DNA of 20,046 bases from Chara braunii (lineage: Eukaryota > Streptophyta > Charophyceae > Charales > Characeae). Position 1 is the stretch's first letter. The number at the start of each line of letters is the position of its first letter. This document shows positions 8,345 through 16,479 of this stretch, piece by piece. The stretch is from contig BFEA01000065.1 of NCBI GenBank assembly GCA_003427395.1, forward strand, positions 744,932-764,977. Reading direction: 5' to 3'. The position numbers and the translations under genes were made by a program. A model generated the notes under the pieces. That model had not been told where the DNA came from. It did not search any database and was given only the letters and a program-made list of their open reading frames with translations.

Positions 8345-8607
8345 CCTGTCTGCTTGGGTCTCTGTGTTGTGTCTGCTTAGGTGTCTCTTGATTACGTCTC
8401 TGCTTAACCGTTGATTACGTCTCGGTTTGACTGTTGATTACATCTCTTTTCGACCTTTTTTTTTTAGTGGTATGACCCTTAACATTACAGCATTCAACAA
8501 GATTTGAACTTTTGACCTGTGTTTGACCGTTAATTGCATATTTGTTTGACCATTGATTTATGTCTCGGTTTGACTGTTGAATACATCATTTGACTGTTGA
8601 TTATATC
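8345..8607. repeat. degenerate 22-24-bp tandem array
   Basis: Units approximate GTTTGACTGTTGATTACATC plus TCG, with variants GACCATTGATTTATGTCTCG and GACTGTTGATTATATCATC. The array is split by about 60 bp (8452-8514) of different sequence that contains a T run and one copy of the AACATTA block listed next. Confidence 0.8.
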
Positions 8608-8692
8608 ATCTAAGTTCAACCTTCGTTTCTTGTCAAGTGGGATAACACCTACTTCTTTTCAAGTGGGATATCCCCTAACATTATAACATTCA
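8466..8692 (-). repeat. repeated block resembling a retroelement terminus
   Basis: AGTGGTATGACCCTTAACATTACAGCATTCA (from 8466) recurs as AAGTGGGATATCCCCTAACATTATAACATTCA (8661-8692), with a partial third copy CAAGTGGGATAACACCT (8634-8650). On the minus strand these begin TGTTA(G/A)GG, reminiscent of the TGTTA start of many plant Copia-type LTRs, but I cannot find a matching CA end or target duplication. Adjacent to the first copy, GGTCAAAAGTTCAAATCTTG on the minus strand resembles a polymerase III B box. Confidence 0.45.
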
Positions 8693-8850
8693 CGACCAAT
8701 GAAGTCAAAAAAAAAATGAAGGAATTTTCCCTCACCTAGAAAGTGTCAATCTTTTCCAGCTCACAAAATAGGTCAAAAGTTTAAGTCTACACAATCCGTC
8801 TATCTATCAACAGGCGACAAAAATGAACCCACCCCATTTGCAAAACATGC

Positions 8851-8895
8851 GGGTGGGAGAGGGATGGGGAAGGGAGCGGGAAGGGAATGGGGGGG
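8851..8895 (+). other. G-run cluster, potential G-quadruplex
   Basis: Eight runs of three or more G within 45 bases, separated by one to four bases, followed at once by TCCCC. This strongly meets the usual G-quadruplex pattern on the plus strand. No gene is seen beside it. Confidence 0.8.
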
Positions 8896-9487
8896 TCCCC
8901 TTATATCCGGTGGAGATAAGGGATGACGTACATCGCTACTGGTAGTGTTTGACTGGAGCACATATATACACATAAGCATAAATACATATATACGTATATA
9001 TTACATGATGGAGAATTCAAATTTATCGTTGATGCATTCATGTTAGGAACTACCGTTTTCCAAACGCAAAAGGAGACAAAAGCAAAAACCAAAATAATTA
9101 TCTGAGGAAAAAGATAATAGTAAGCCATATTTCAAAAGGGGAAAGTAGGGGGGGTTACAGAAGTAAACAGTAAACAATATACCATAAAAGGGGAATTACA
9201 TACAACAAAACCATACAAAGAAAGATGATGCTGAAAAAAAAAAAAAAAATGCATTCACAGTAAACCATTAATCACAATCGAGATTACAAATGACCATTGA
9301 AAATACAAAGAGGCATAAGGTGAGGGAGAAAAAAAGGTGGGCAAAAGGACAAAGAAAAAAACAACAACGTAACTCGATACTGTAAGTGAGCTCGTACGTA
9401 CTTACATAATCACAACCTTATTTATAGCAATCCATTGAGCCACAATCAAATAAATAACAGTCACTTTCAAGACTATCAAATAATACA
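8896..9487. other. AT-rich spacer
   Basis: A-rich on the plus strand with a 15-base A run at 9235-9249. A 75-codon minus-strand frame (8901-9128) has a hydrophobic stretch near its start (LFPQIIILVFAFVSFCVW), but no recognised family and no start context worth noting. Confidence 0.5.
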
Positions 9488-9510
9488 TCTCTCTCTATCT
9501 ATCTATCTCT

Positions 9511-9541
<31 letters not shown>

Positions 9542-9595
9542 GTATACATACATACACACATGCACACATGCACACACACATACACACACATAAAC
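9488..9595. repeat. compound microsatellite (CT)n-(CTAT)n-(CA)n
   Basis: CTCTCTCTATCTATCTATCTCT is followed by a CA run interrupted by TATA and TACATA words to about 9592. Confidence 0.95.
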
Positions 9596-9609
9596 AAATA
9601 ATGAAATTT

Positions 9610-9946
9610 TCCTAAAAAAAACGTCGACATTCACTCGCTACTTGTCTGTTCTCACACCACAGACCTACATTCTTCACTACCAACCCGATCTCCCCCCTCT
9701 TATTTCAACCAGACCCATTCTTTCAGTTGTCAACCCTCACACAATGATTCGAATCTCCTCCCATTTACCGTCCACACTCACTTTTCACCTTGCCAATTCC
9801 AACCCGACTTGCCAACTCTCACACCCCCGCCCACATTCATATGTGAACCTCCCGACTTCGTATTTCAACTCAACACCGCCCTACTCCAAACCCATCCCTT
9901 ACTCTTCCTTAGTGTAGCCCTACTCGCTTTCAAACTCCCCCCCCCG
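9610..9946. other. G-poor, C/T/A-rich transition zone
   Basis: A strongly strand-biased stretch leading into the pentamer array; words such as AACCC, CTCCC and CAACTC recur. Frames at 9642-9917 and 9809-10453 are Pro/Thr/Ser/Leu-rich because of the composition and are not supported as genes. Confidence 0.6.
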
Positions 9947-12255
9947 CCCTACTCTACTTCACTCCCCCTCCACTCTACTCGAATCTACGATACTTTACGC
10001 TTCCTTGCTCTTCTCGACTCTACTCTTTTTTACTATTCTTTTTCCTTAACTTTTTTTCTCTACTTTTCTTTACTCTACGCTTCCCTACTCTGCACTGTTC
10101 TACTATACTCTGCTATGCTCCACTCTATTATACTTTACAATTCCCTACTCCACTCCAATCTATTATACTTCACTCTACTCCACTCCACTCCACTCTATTA
10201 TACTCTCCTTTCCTCTCCTCCACTTCACTCTATTATACTCTTTTCTCCTCTCCTCCACTCCTTTCTACCCCACTGCTCCACTCCACTCTCCTCCACTCCA
10301 CATTCTCCACTCCATTTCATTCGACTCGATTACATTGCACTAAACTTCACTTCACACCACTCCACTACTCCACTCTATTCGACTCTACTATACTCTACAT
10401 TACTATACTCAACTCAACTTTACTTTGCTTTACTCTACTTCATTATGCTATAAACTACTATACTCTGTTAGAGTTAGCTTGAACCCGTTTTGAGTGTCGT
10501 TTTAGTTTGTTTTAGCATATAGGTTCATTCAAAGTACGCCACTATTCTCTGCTCTACTCCACTCAACTCTACTCCATTCGACTCGACGCAACTCGACTCT
10601 ACTGTACTCTATGCTACACTACTCTAATCTACGTTACTCTACTCTAGTTTGCTTTACTTCACTTTACTCTCTGTCATTGTATTGTACTCTACTATACTTT
10701 ACTCTACTCTACTCTTCTATACTTTACTGTACTGTACTATATGCTGCAATACTCTTATCTACTCACTTTACTCTACTGTACTCCACTTGACTCCACTCCA
10801 CTCTTCTGTACTCTACTCCACCCCCCTCTACTCTACTTTTTTCTACTCTGCTCTTTTACACTCGACTCTACTCCACTCGACTTTACTCTACTCTACTCTA
10901 TGCTACACTACTCTGCTCTACTCTACTTTGCTTTACTTTTTCCTACTCTACTCTACTATACTCTACTAATCTCAACTCTACCGTACTGTATTCTACCTAC
11001 TCTACTGTACTCTACTCTGCTCGATTTTACACTCCTCTACTCTAACCCACTCTACTCTACTTTAGGATACTCTACTCTACTCTACTTTACTTCACTCTAC
11101 GATACTTTACGCTTCCCTACTCTTCTCGACTCTACGATCTTCTACTATTCTCTTCCTTAAGCTTCTCTTCCTTACTCTACTGTACTCTGGGATACTCAAC
11201 TCTACTCTACCCTACTTTACTCTACAATACTCTACGCTTCCCTACTCTTCTTTACTCTCTGCTTCCCTGCTCCACACTACTTTACTCTGCTTCACGCTAC
11301 TTTACTCTACATTTTTTGACTTCACTCCACTCTACTCTATTCTGCTTCAATCTACTCCACTTTATTCCACTCCACTCTACTCTACTCTACTCTACTTTCA
11401 TTCACTCCTTTCTGCTCCACTTCACTCTTCTACACACTACTCCACTCCACTCCACTCCACTCAACTCTGCTCCACTTAACTCTGCTCCACTCCACTCTAC
11501 TCCGCTCTACTCCACTCCACTTTACTCCACGTTATTTTACACCAGTCCACTTCACTCCACTCCACTCCACTCTACTCCACTCCACTTTACTCGACTCTAC
11601 TCGCCACTCCACTCCACTTGACTCGACTCTACTCCATTCCACTTTACTCCACTCCAATCTACTCCACTCGGCTCTACGTTATTCTACTTTACGCTCCAAC
11701 ACTCTATGCTTCCATGCTCCTCTCTTTACTTTTTTTTTTCCTACGCTTTTTTTCCCTACACTTCTCTTCCTTACTCTTCTCTACTCAATGTTTCAATACT
11801 CTACGTTGCCCTGCTCTTTTCTTCCCTACTCTTCTCTACTCTACGCTTCCGTGATCTGCCCTACTCTGCTCTGCTTTTCTCTGCTATGCTCTGCGTCACA
11901 CTATTCTGCTCTGCTTTCATCTTATATTCTCTGCTCTGGTCTACACTCCTTCACGCTGCTCTGCTATACTCCACTCCATTCCGCTCTACTCTACTTCACT
12001 CGCCTCCACTCCACTCGCCTACACTCTCCTCCACTCCACTTCACTCTACTCTACTTCATTCTACTCTACTCCACTTTACTTCATTTCACTCTTCTCCACT
12101 CCACTGCACTGTACTCCACTCTACGCTTATCTTCTCTACGCTTCTCCACTCCACACTTCCCTGCTCTTTGCTTCTCTGCTTTGCTCTGCTCTGCTCTTCT
12201 CTTCTTTTCTCTTCTCTACCCTGCTCTACACTACTATGATATGCTCTGCCCTGCT
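9947..12255. repeat. 2.3-kb degenerate pentanucleotide array (ACTCT/ACTCC type)
   Basis: Almost entirely 5-mers of the form CTACT, CCACT, TTACT, CGACT and CTGCT, in near-continuous 5-bp register. The plus strand contains very little G. A 15-bp triple unit reads Tyr-Ser-Thr-Leu-Leu (or His-Ser-Thr-Pro-Leu), which explains six overlapping long frames between 9809 and 12264. Sub-domains differ: TACTC-rich (10.4-11.2 kb), CCACTC-rich (11.3-11.7 kb) and TGCTC/CTTCTC-rich (11.7-12.25 kb). An approximately 66-bp non-pentameric motif recurs at 9984 and 11096. Confidence 0.95.
10456..10545. other. unique island inside the pentamer array
   Basis: About 90 bases (TGTTAGAGTTAGCTTGAACC through AAAGTACGCC) break the pentamer register and have ordinary G content. 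No terminal repeat or target duplication is visible. Confidence 0.75.
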
Positions 12256-12392
12256 CTGCTATGATTTGTGTTGCCCTTCATCATAATGCGGCCAGTTACT
12301 GACTTGAATGGAATGAAAAATCTTCATATTGAACTTTGTTCCTAGTATGTTGGTGTTGTTCTTTCTTTATTCTACGCGTTGTTCTTTTGTTG

Positions 12393-12394
<2 letters not shown>

Positions 12395-12461
<67 letters not shown>

Positions 12462-12588
12462 NNNNNNNNNNNNNNNNNNNNNNNNNNNNNNNNNNNNNNN
12501 NNNNNNNNNNNNNNNNNNNNNNNNNNNNNNNNNNNNNNNNNNNNNNCTATCTATCTATCTATCTATCTATCTCTATCTATCTATCTAT
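12395..12588. repeat. (CT)n-(CTAT)n microsatellite containing an assembly gap
   Basis: Uninterrupted CT from about 12395 to 12461, then 85 N (12462-12546), then CTAT units to 12588. The true length of the tract is unknown. Confidence 0.95.
12462..12546. other. assembly gap, 85 N
   Basis: A run of N. Any frame drawn across it is meaningless. Confidence 1.
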
Positions 12589-12599
12589 ATGTCTCTCTC

Positions 12600-12955
12600 T
12601 CCTCCTCTTCTCTCCTCCTTTTTTTTCTGAAATTTCAATCTGTTGTTTTTTTAAATCGTCAATTACCCTTTGATTTCCTTAACACTCTTAAAGCGAACAA
12701 CGGGTCTCGCGTGACAGTCCCACATGAGACCTGTTGCGCTAGTGTTGGGACAAGTTGTGGTGGGCCTTGGGTGGCCCCAAGGAAAATTTTTGTGCAGGGG
12801 CCTTGAGATATCATCATGAAGTTGACTTCCATTTTGGGGGTTCGTTTTTTAGTCAGGTTCGGAATAGGGAAGTCGGGATCGCAAGAGGGAGGTTGCCGCG
12901 GGCGCTTCGAACTAAGTCGTGGCGGGTCCCCTTGTTTTTAATTATTTATATCTGA
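12600..12955. other. spacer without recognisable gene
   Basis: T-rich then more GC-rich unique sequence. A small inverted repeat, CCTTGGGTGGCCCCAAGG, lies at about 12764-12781. Short frames here have no recognisable content. Confidence 0.5.
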
Positions 12956-13095
12956 GGGCATACTCACACGAGGACAAAAAAACCTAAAATCCCAAAATTT
13001 GAGTCATTTTTTGGGTCACACTGGGGAGGCTCGCTACCCAAATGCCTCAAACCGTGACCCTTCTGTCAGCGGCCTGCAGGGCCGCGGGCGTACCC
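12956..13095. mobile_element. short terminal-inverted-repeat element, copy E
   Basis: The left end GGGCATACTCACACGAGGAC (12956-12975) matches copy D at 19 of 20 bases. The proposed right end CGGGCGTACCC (13085-13095) gives GGGTACGCCCG on the other strand, a weaker partner. The interior is unlike the other copies except for a second TCACACTGGGGA near 13016. The left end is certain; the right end is provisional. Confidence 0.5.
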
Positions 13096-14423
13096 TTTTT
13101 GTGGTCTCAAATTACCTTTCGATTTCTTTTTTCCGTTTTCTCGAATTGAAGAGAATCGTAGAAGAAGAAGCTTACCCGCCAAACAACCGAAAGTGCGACC
13201 AGGTACATTTACTTTGTAGATAAGGCCCAAACGTTAATTTTTTTTCTTCAAACGATCCATCTTATCGTTTGGTCCTCCCCCGTGCATTCATAAGGCCTGT
13301 TACTAGTCAGAAGAGGCAAGGGGTAAAAACAAGGGGGTAAAGGTTCAGGGATATCATGGCTGCAAGGGGAAACAAAGACTGACAAACCAATTTCTGACAA
13401 ACTGATAGAGAATTTGCAAAATAGATTCTGACATCAGAATGCTTTAGTTCAGCGTAACTGACCTGCAGGTTGCAATTGAAACCAGGATCCTCTTAGTAAG
13501 TGGAGAAGTCCTGGGGGGTACCCCCCCATGCACCGAGGGCACGGGTGGGCGGGCCTCACAAAATCTTTAAAGTTCTTACCACTTATGAGGAGTAAAGAAG
13601 GAGTCCGAAATAAGCAGCTAGACAGCAAACTCTTCTCATAAAGTCTTGAATCGGTTAACATCCTTTTTTTTTTTTTTTTTTTTTTTTGAGTAGACTGATG
13701 AAAGTTTCATCTATTAGAGATTACAAATTCAAATAGTTTATAATAGCGCTTTTAGGAATCGTTTACGACTTTATTTACTCCTTCGGTTTGCTAAAGTGAG
13801 GGTTCGTAAGATTTTTCTAGCGGATAAATGAGGGGCTACTTGCTTTCAAGGACGTATTAAGGTTGGGAAAGATAAGGGAGAGAAGTTGGAAGCAAAGGAC
13901 AACGGTTGCTTCTTAATCAGTAAGCTTTTTCTGATACGGGTAGGTAAACTGACCAGGTTGCAGAGATGGATATCGCTGTTCGGCAAAATCACTAACTAGA
14001 AGGATGGGCTACCGATTTGCCGAAAGAAGATGGTGATCTTGCCGTCCTTGAGTCCTAGTGTTTTAGCGAAACACGGGTTGTGGGTGCAAAGTCATCCTTT
14101 GTAAAACCAGTTTTTTTTTTTTTTTTTTTTTGGGTAAAAAGCCGATTGCCTTGCCTTACTCAAGGTCTATCTTCTTTCTCCTTACCTATCTCTTCGAGTT
14201 GGTCTGTAGCGGGGTGGTCTGGAATAGCGAAGTCAGGTGATTAAATATTACCATAGGGTGTAAAAGAGGTGCAGAAGGTGGGCATCTAATGGAGAGCCGG
14301 GTGCAATAAGTTATGGGGTTGATTATCTGTGCGGATTAATTAGCTAAATGAATGAAGGTGGAATACTAAGGAACGACGAGAATGTTCAAGGTTGGTTGGT
14401 TTGGTTGAAGATTTAAACCTCAC
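13096..14423. other. unassigned spacer with two poly-T runs and a GC palindrome
   Basis: No supported gene. It contains the perfect palindrome GGGGGGTACCCCCC (13513-13526) and poly-T runs at about 13663-13687 and 14111-14131. GATGAAAGTTTCATC at 13698-13712 is a short perfect inverted repeat. A 70-codon minus-strand frame (13449-13661) is unrecognised. If the exon at 14424-14639 is real, the part just below 14423 is its intron. Confidence 0.5.
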
Positions 14424-14639
14424 CTGTTCCGCTTCCAAAGCTCCTTTCTTCACGAAGTCTTGCCACACTCGCTTTTGGCATTCGCAAGGTTTCGGGTTGC
14501 TGCAAATCATACTGCTCGTAGTGGTGTGGAGCTGGCAACTCTGTGAAAGATGGACTGAGATGCAGCCCTCTTTGCCTAACGTTTGAAGCCAGGAAGAGAA
14601 GTCCGTCCAATCGGGGCCACTCCCTGAGGTTGACGCCAT
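14424..14639 (-). CDS. candidate first coding exon, 72 codons, unknown protein
   Basis: On the minus strand the ATG at 14639-14637 sits in an excellent start context (ACCATGGCG). The frame then runs exactly 72 codons to GAACAG|GTGAGG, a strong splice donor (GT at 14423-14422), leaving phase 0. The peptide begins MASTSGSGPDWTDFSSWLQT and ends VWQDFVKKGALEAEQ; a Cys-containing segment CSNPKPCEC lies at residues 46-54. The composition is protein-like, without low complexity. I recognise no family. Beyond the donor the frame continues for 27 more codons before a stop, so an unspliced short protein is also possible. An overlapping 205-codon frame (14413-15030) on the same strand crosses the 227-bp tandem duplication and is less convincing. 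The duplication lies immediately upstream of this ATG, where a promoter or 5' leader would be. Confidence 0.4.
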
Positions 14640-14730
14640 GGTAAAACTGTGTTGGAAGGACGAAGGATGTGTTCGTAGGGAGTAGGTTGTCGTGGTAGGT
14701 TGAGCGACCCCAGTCGATGAGGATGAGCAC

Positions 14731-15194
14731 AGACTGGTTCCCTACGTTCTTCCTAGGTGAGACGAACGTGAATGCTTCCTCGGGAAGCGAGGTAGCACTT
14801 GTGAACAGTAGGTTGGTGTAAACAGTGGTGCTTGCGAGTGGTCGAAAGGCTGCTTCGAAGTGAAAAAGGTGGGTTGGTTGGTGGAGGAGAGTTCTGATGT
14901 GAGGTTTGAAACCGACGTTGCGTATGGGCAGAATCTCGGTAGGTACTTTACAAATACAGACTGGTAACCTACTCTCTCTTCCTAGGTGAAACGAAACGGG
15001 GGCGCTTCTTCGTGGAGTGAGGTAGAGCATGTGAACAGTAGGTTGGTGAAACAGTGGTGCTTGTGAGCTGTCGAAAAAGGTGGGTTACGGAGTGAAAAGG
15101 TGGGGCAGGCTGTTGAGAGGGAGGGTTCTGAGGTGAAGTTTGAACGGGACAATGTGTGTGGGCAGAATTCCGAGTAGGTTCTTTACAAGAATGG
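14731..15194. repeat. 227-bp tandem duplication
   Basis: Copy 1 (14731-14957) and copy 2 (14958-about 15194) share AGACTGGT, TTCCTAGGTGA(G/A)ACGAA, GAGGTAG, TGTGAACAGTAGGTTGGTG, AAACAGTGGTGCTTG(C/T)GAG, TCGAAA, AAAAAGGTGGGTT, GGTTCTGA(T/G)GTGA(G/A)GTTTGAA, GTGGGCAGAAT(C/T)-like and GTAGGT(A/T)CTTTACAA. Differences are mostly substitutions with some small indels, so the duplication is moderately old. Confidence 0.9.
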
Positions 15195-15369
15195 AGGTAA
15201 GCAGATTCGTAACTCAGTATCCAAAAAAGGCCGGCTGGGCCTGAAGCAAGCTTTTCCTAGTTTAGCAGATGAGCGGGAGTTACCAGGGTTGGTAGGTTTG
15301 ATTAGAAAAATTCCTGTTACCTCCGAATAGGTGGCTATGGTCGTGGTTGCTCTCTCTGGAAGATAAGAC

Positions 15370-15459
15370 TTACTTTACTTAGCTTCTCCTCTTGATTACC
15401 GTTCTCGCAGGTAGTTACTTTACTTAGCTTCTCCTCTTGATTACCGTTCTCGCAGGTAG
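15370..15459. repeat. exact 45-bp tandem duplication
   Basis: The unit TTACTTTACTTAGCTTCTCC plus TCTTGATTACCGTTCTCGCAGGTAG occurs twice, head to tail, with no mismatch (15370-15414 and 15415-15459). It is therefore recent or actively homogenised, or an assembly artefact. On the minus strand it encodes a 15-residue unit, TTCENGNQEEKLSKV, within a frame from 15592 to 15335 that has only a GTG start. On the plus strand each unit ends TTCTCGCAG|GTAG, which resembles both a splice acceptor and a donor. Confidence 0.95.
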
Positions 15460-15481
15460 CTAACTTCACCGTTACTCTGTG

Positions 15482-16036
15482 ATGCGTTGCAGGTACGGAG
15501 ATCAGAGCGCCGCCGCAGTCCCGGTCGAAAAACAGAGACAAGGCAAAGGCCCCGATCTGGGTTGGCCAGGGATAGAAATACCCGAGCCACACCAGCTGCC
15601 GGACCTCTTCCTTACTAGCGCGGATAACGCTGCAAATCCCTGTTACCGGAATCAGGCCCCATATGGGCCTCCCCTATGCGGGATATTATCCAGATTCACT
15701 GCTGCTGGAAATGAGGCAATCTGCTGTCCTGAAAATGTTGCTGCTGAAAGCGACCTTCCGCAAGGGTCAAATCTTGCGGTGTCGAATGGTCACCTTGAGC
15801 CAATAGGGGGGGCTTGTTATCCGAACTTAGGCGGCTTTTCATCCCGATTTGTTGCCTTAGGAAATGAGGCCTCGGATGACCTCGAACTTGCTGCTGAAGG
15901 TGACCATTTGCACGAGTCCATTTTCATCGAGCCCGGTTACCGTCAGGAAATGCCGAAGGGGCTTAGCCTTCAAGTTGACGAGGGTACTGAAGAGTTGATG
16001 GTCGGTTCAGCTGGCTTGGCCACGGCTCCAGGGTGA
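15482..16036 (+). CDS. 184-codon frame with internally duplicated module; candidate gene or exon
   Basis: The plus-strand frame from ATG 15482 to TGA 16036 has varied, protein-like composition. It contains two related segments: ILSRFTAAGNEAICCPENVA followed by AESDLPQG (about residues 69-96), and GFSSRFVALGNEASDDLELA followed by AEGDHLHE (about 117-144); each is preceded by a Cys-Tyr-(R/P)-Asn motif (CYRN, CYPN). I recognise no domain and see no signal peptide or membrane segment. It could be an internal exon: TTGCAG|GTACGG near 15486-15496 is acceptor-like and CCAGG|GTGAGA at 16029-16039 is a fair donor. If it begins at ATG, the next ATG-free upstream stop is about 15 bases away. The opposite-strand frame is shorter and weaker. 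Confidence 0.4.
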   Translation: MRCRYGDQSAAAVPVEKQRQGKGPDLGWPGIEIPEPHQLPDLFLTSADNAANPCYRNQAPYGPPLCGILSRFTAAGNEAICCPENVAAESDLPQGSNLAVSNGHLEPIGGACYPNLGGFSSRFVALGNEASDDLELAAEGDHLHESIFIEPGYRQEMPKGLSLQVDEGTEELMVGSAGLATAPG

Positions 16037-16039
16037 GAT

Positions 16040-16311
16040 ATCATTACTCTAACTGCCTCCCGCTTACAGCACTTATGTCAGCTTGAAATGCGGTCGATAC
16101 TGACCTACGGTTTTGCCGTGACCAATGAGGCTCTAGGACCTAGGCCTTCTAATCTTGTTTGGGCCCCACCCAACCTAACGGTAGCAGCCTGCGCCACCTA
16201 ACCTACCCGACTCTCGCGGCCTAACTCACGCGACCTGCGGGACCTGCGCAACCACACCAACGCCGGCTGCACGACGTAATCTAGGCGAGTTGGTGCAAAC
16301 GTGGTTCGGTG

Positions 16312-16313
<2 letters not shown>
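16040..16313. other. GC-rich spacer with CCTAAC-type words
   Basis: Words such as GCCACCTAACCTACCC, GCGGCCTAACTCACGCGACC and GCGGGACCTGCGCAACC recur loosely between 16170 and 16260 and again at 16455-16480. TCTAACTGCCTCCCGCTTACAG at about 16050-16071 looks like a branch point plus splice acceptor. CACCTAAC/ACCTACC resemble plant MYB AC-elements, but there is no other support. Confidence 0.4.
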
Positions 16314-16368
<55 letters not shown>

Positions 16369-16395
16369 GTGTGTGTCTCTCTCTCTCTGTCTCTG

Positions 16396-16428
<33 letters not shown>
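16314..16428. repeat. (CT)n microsatellite with TG interruptions
   Basis: A CT run of about 45 bases, then TGTGTATGTGTGTG, then more CT to 16428. Frames across it on both strands are Ser/Leu or Arg/Glu dipeptide artefacts. Confidence 0.95.
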
Positions 16429-16479
16429 GCCCTACGCGATCTACCATGCTGCGCGGCCTAAGTGACCTAACGTGCAAGT

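Noticed and set aside
413-9595. CRISPR-like array among the tandem repeats
   Set aside because: Units are contiguous and diverged, with no identical repeats separated by unique spacers, and the context is eukaryotic.
9809-12264. Series of long plus-strand frames (up to 214 codons) resembling Ser/Thr/Leu-rich or membrane proteins
   Set aside because: All follow the ACTCT/ACTCC array; several overlapping frames are open at once, the mark of a repeat rather than coding constraint.
12329-12806. Frames crossing 12462-12546
   Set aside because: They contain the run of N and CT microsatellite codons.
13691-13712. Hammerhead-like CTGATGA core (CTGATGAAAGTTTCATC)
   Set aside because: It is a short inverted repeat without the second conserved GAAA core and flanking stems. 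Other CTGATGA occurrences (4422, minus strand near 7250 and 4150) also lack the core.
16034-16071. Tiny intron GTGAGA...CTTACAG after the 184-codon frame
   Set aside because: Signals look right, including a TCTAAC branch-like word, but about 37 bases is shorter than usual plant or animal introns and the gain is only a few codons.
16226-16477. Arg/Glu dipeptide-repeat frame on the minus strand and Ser/Leu frame on the plus strand
   Set aside because: Both are translations of the CT microsatellite.
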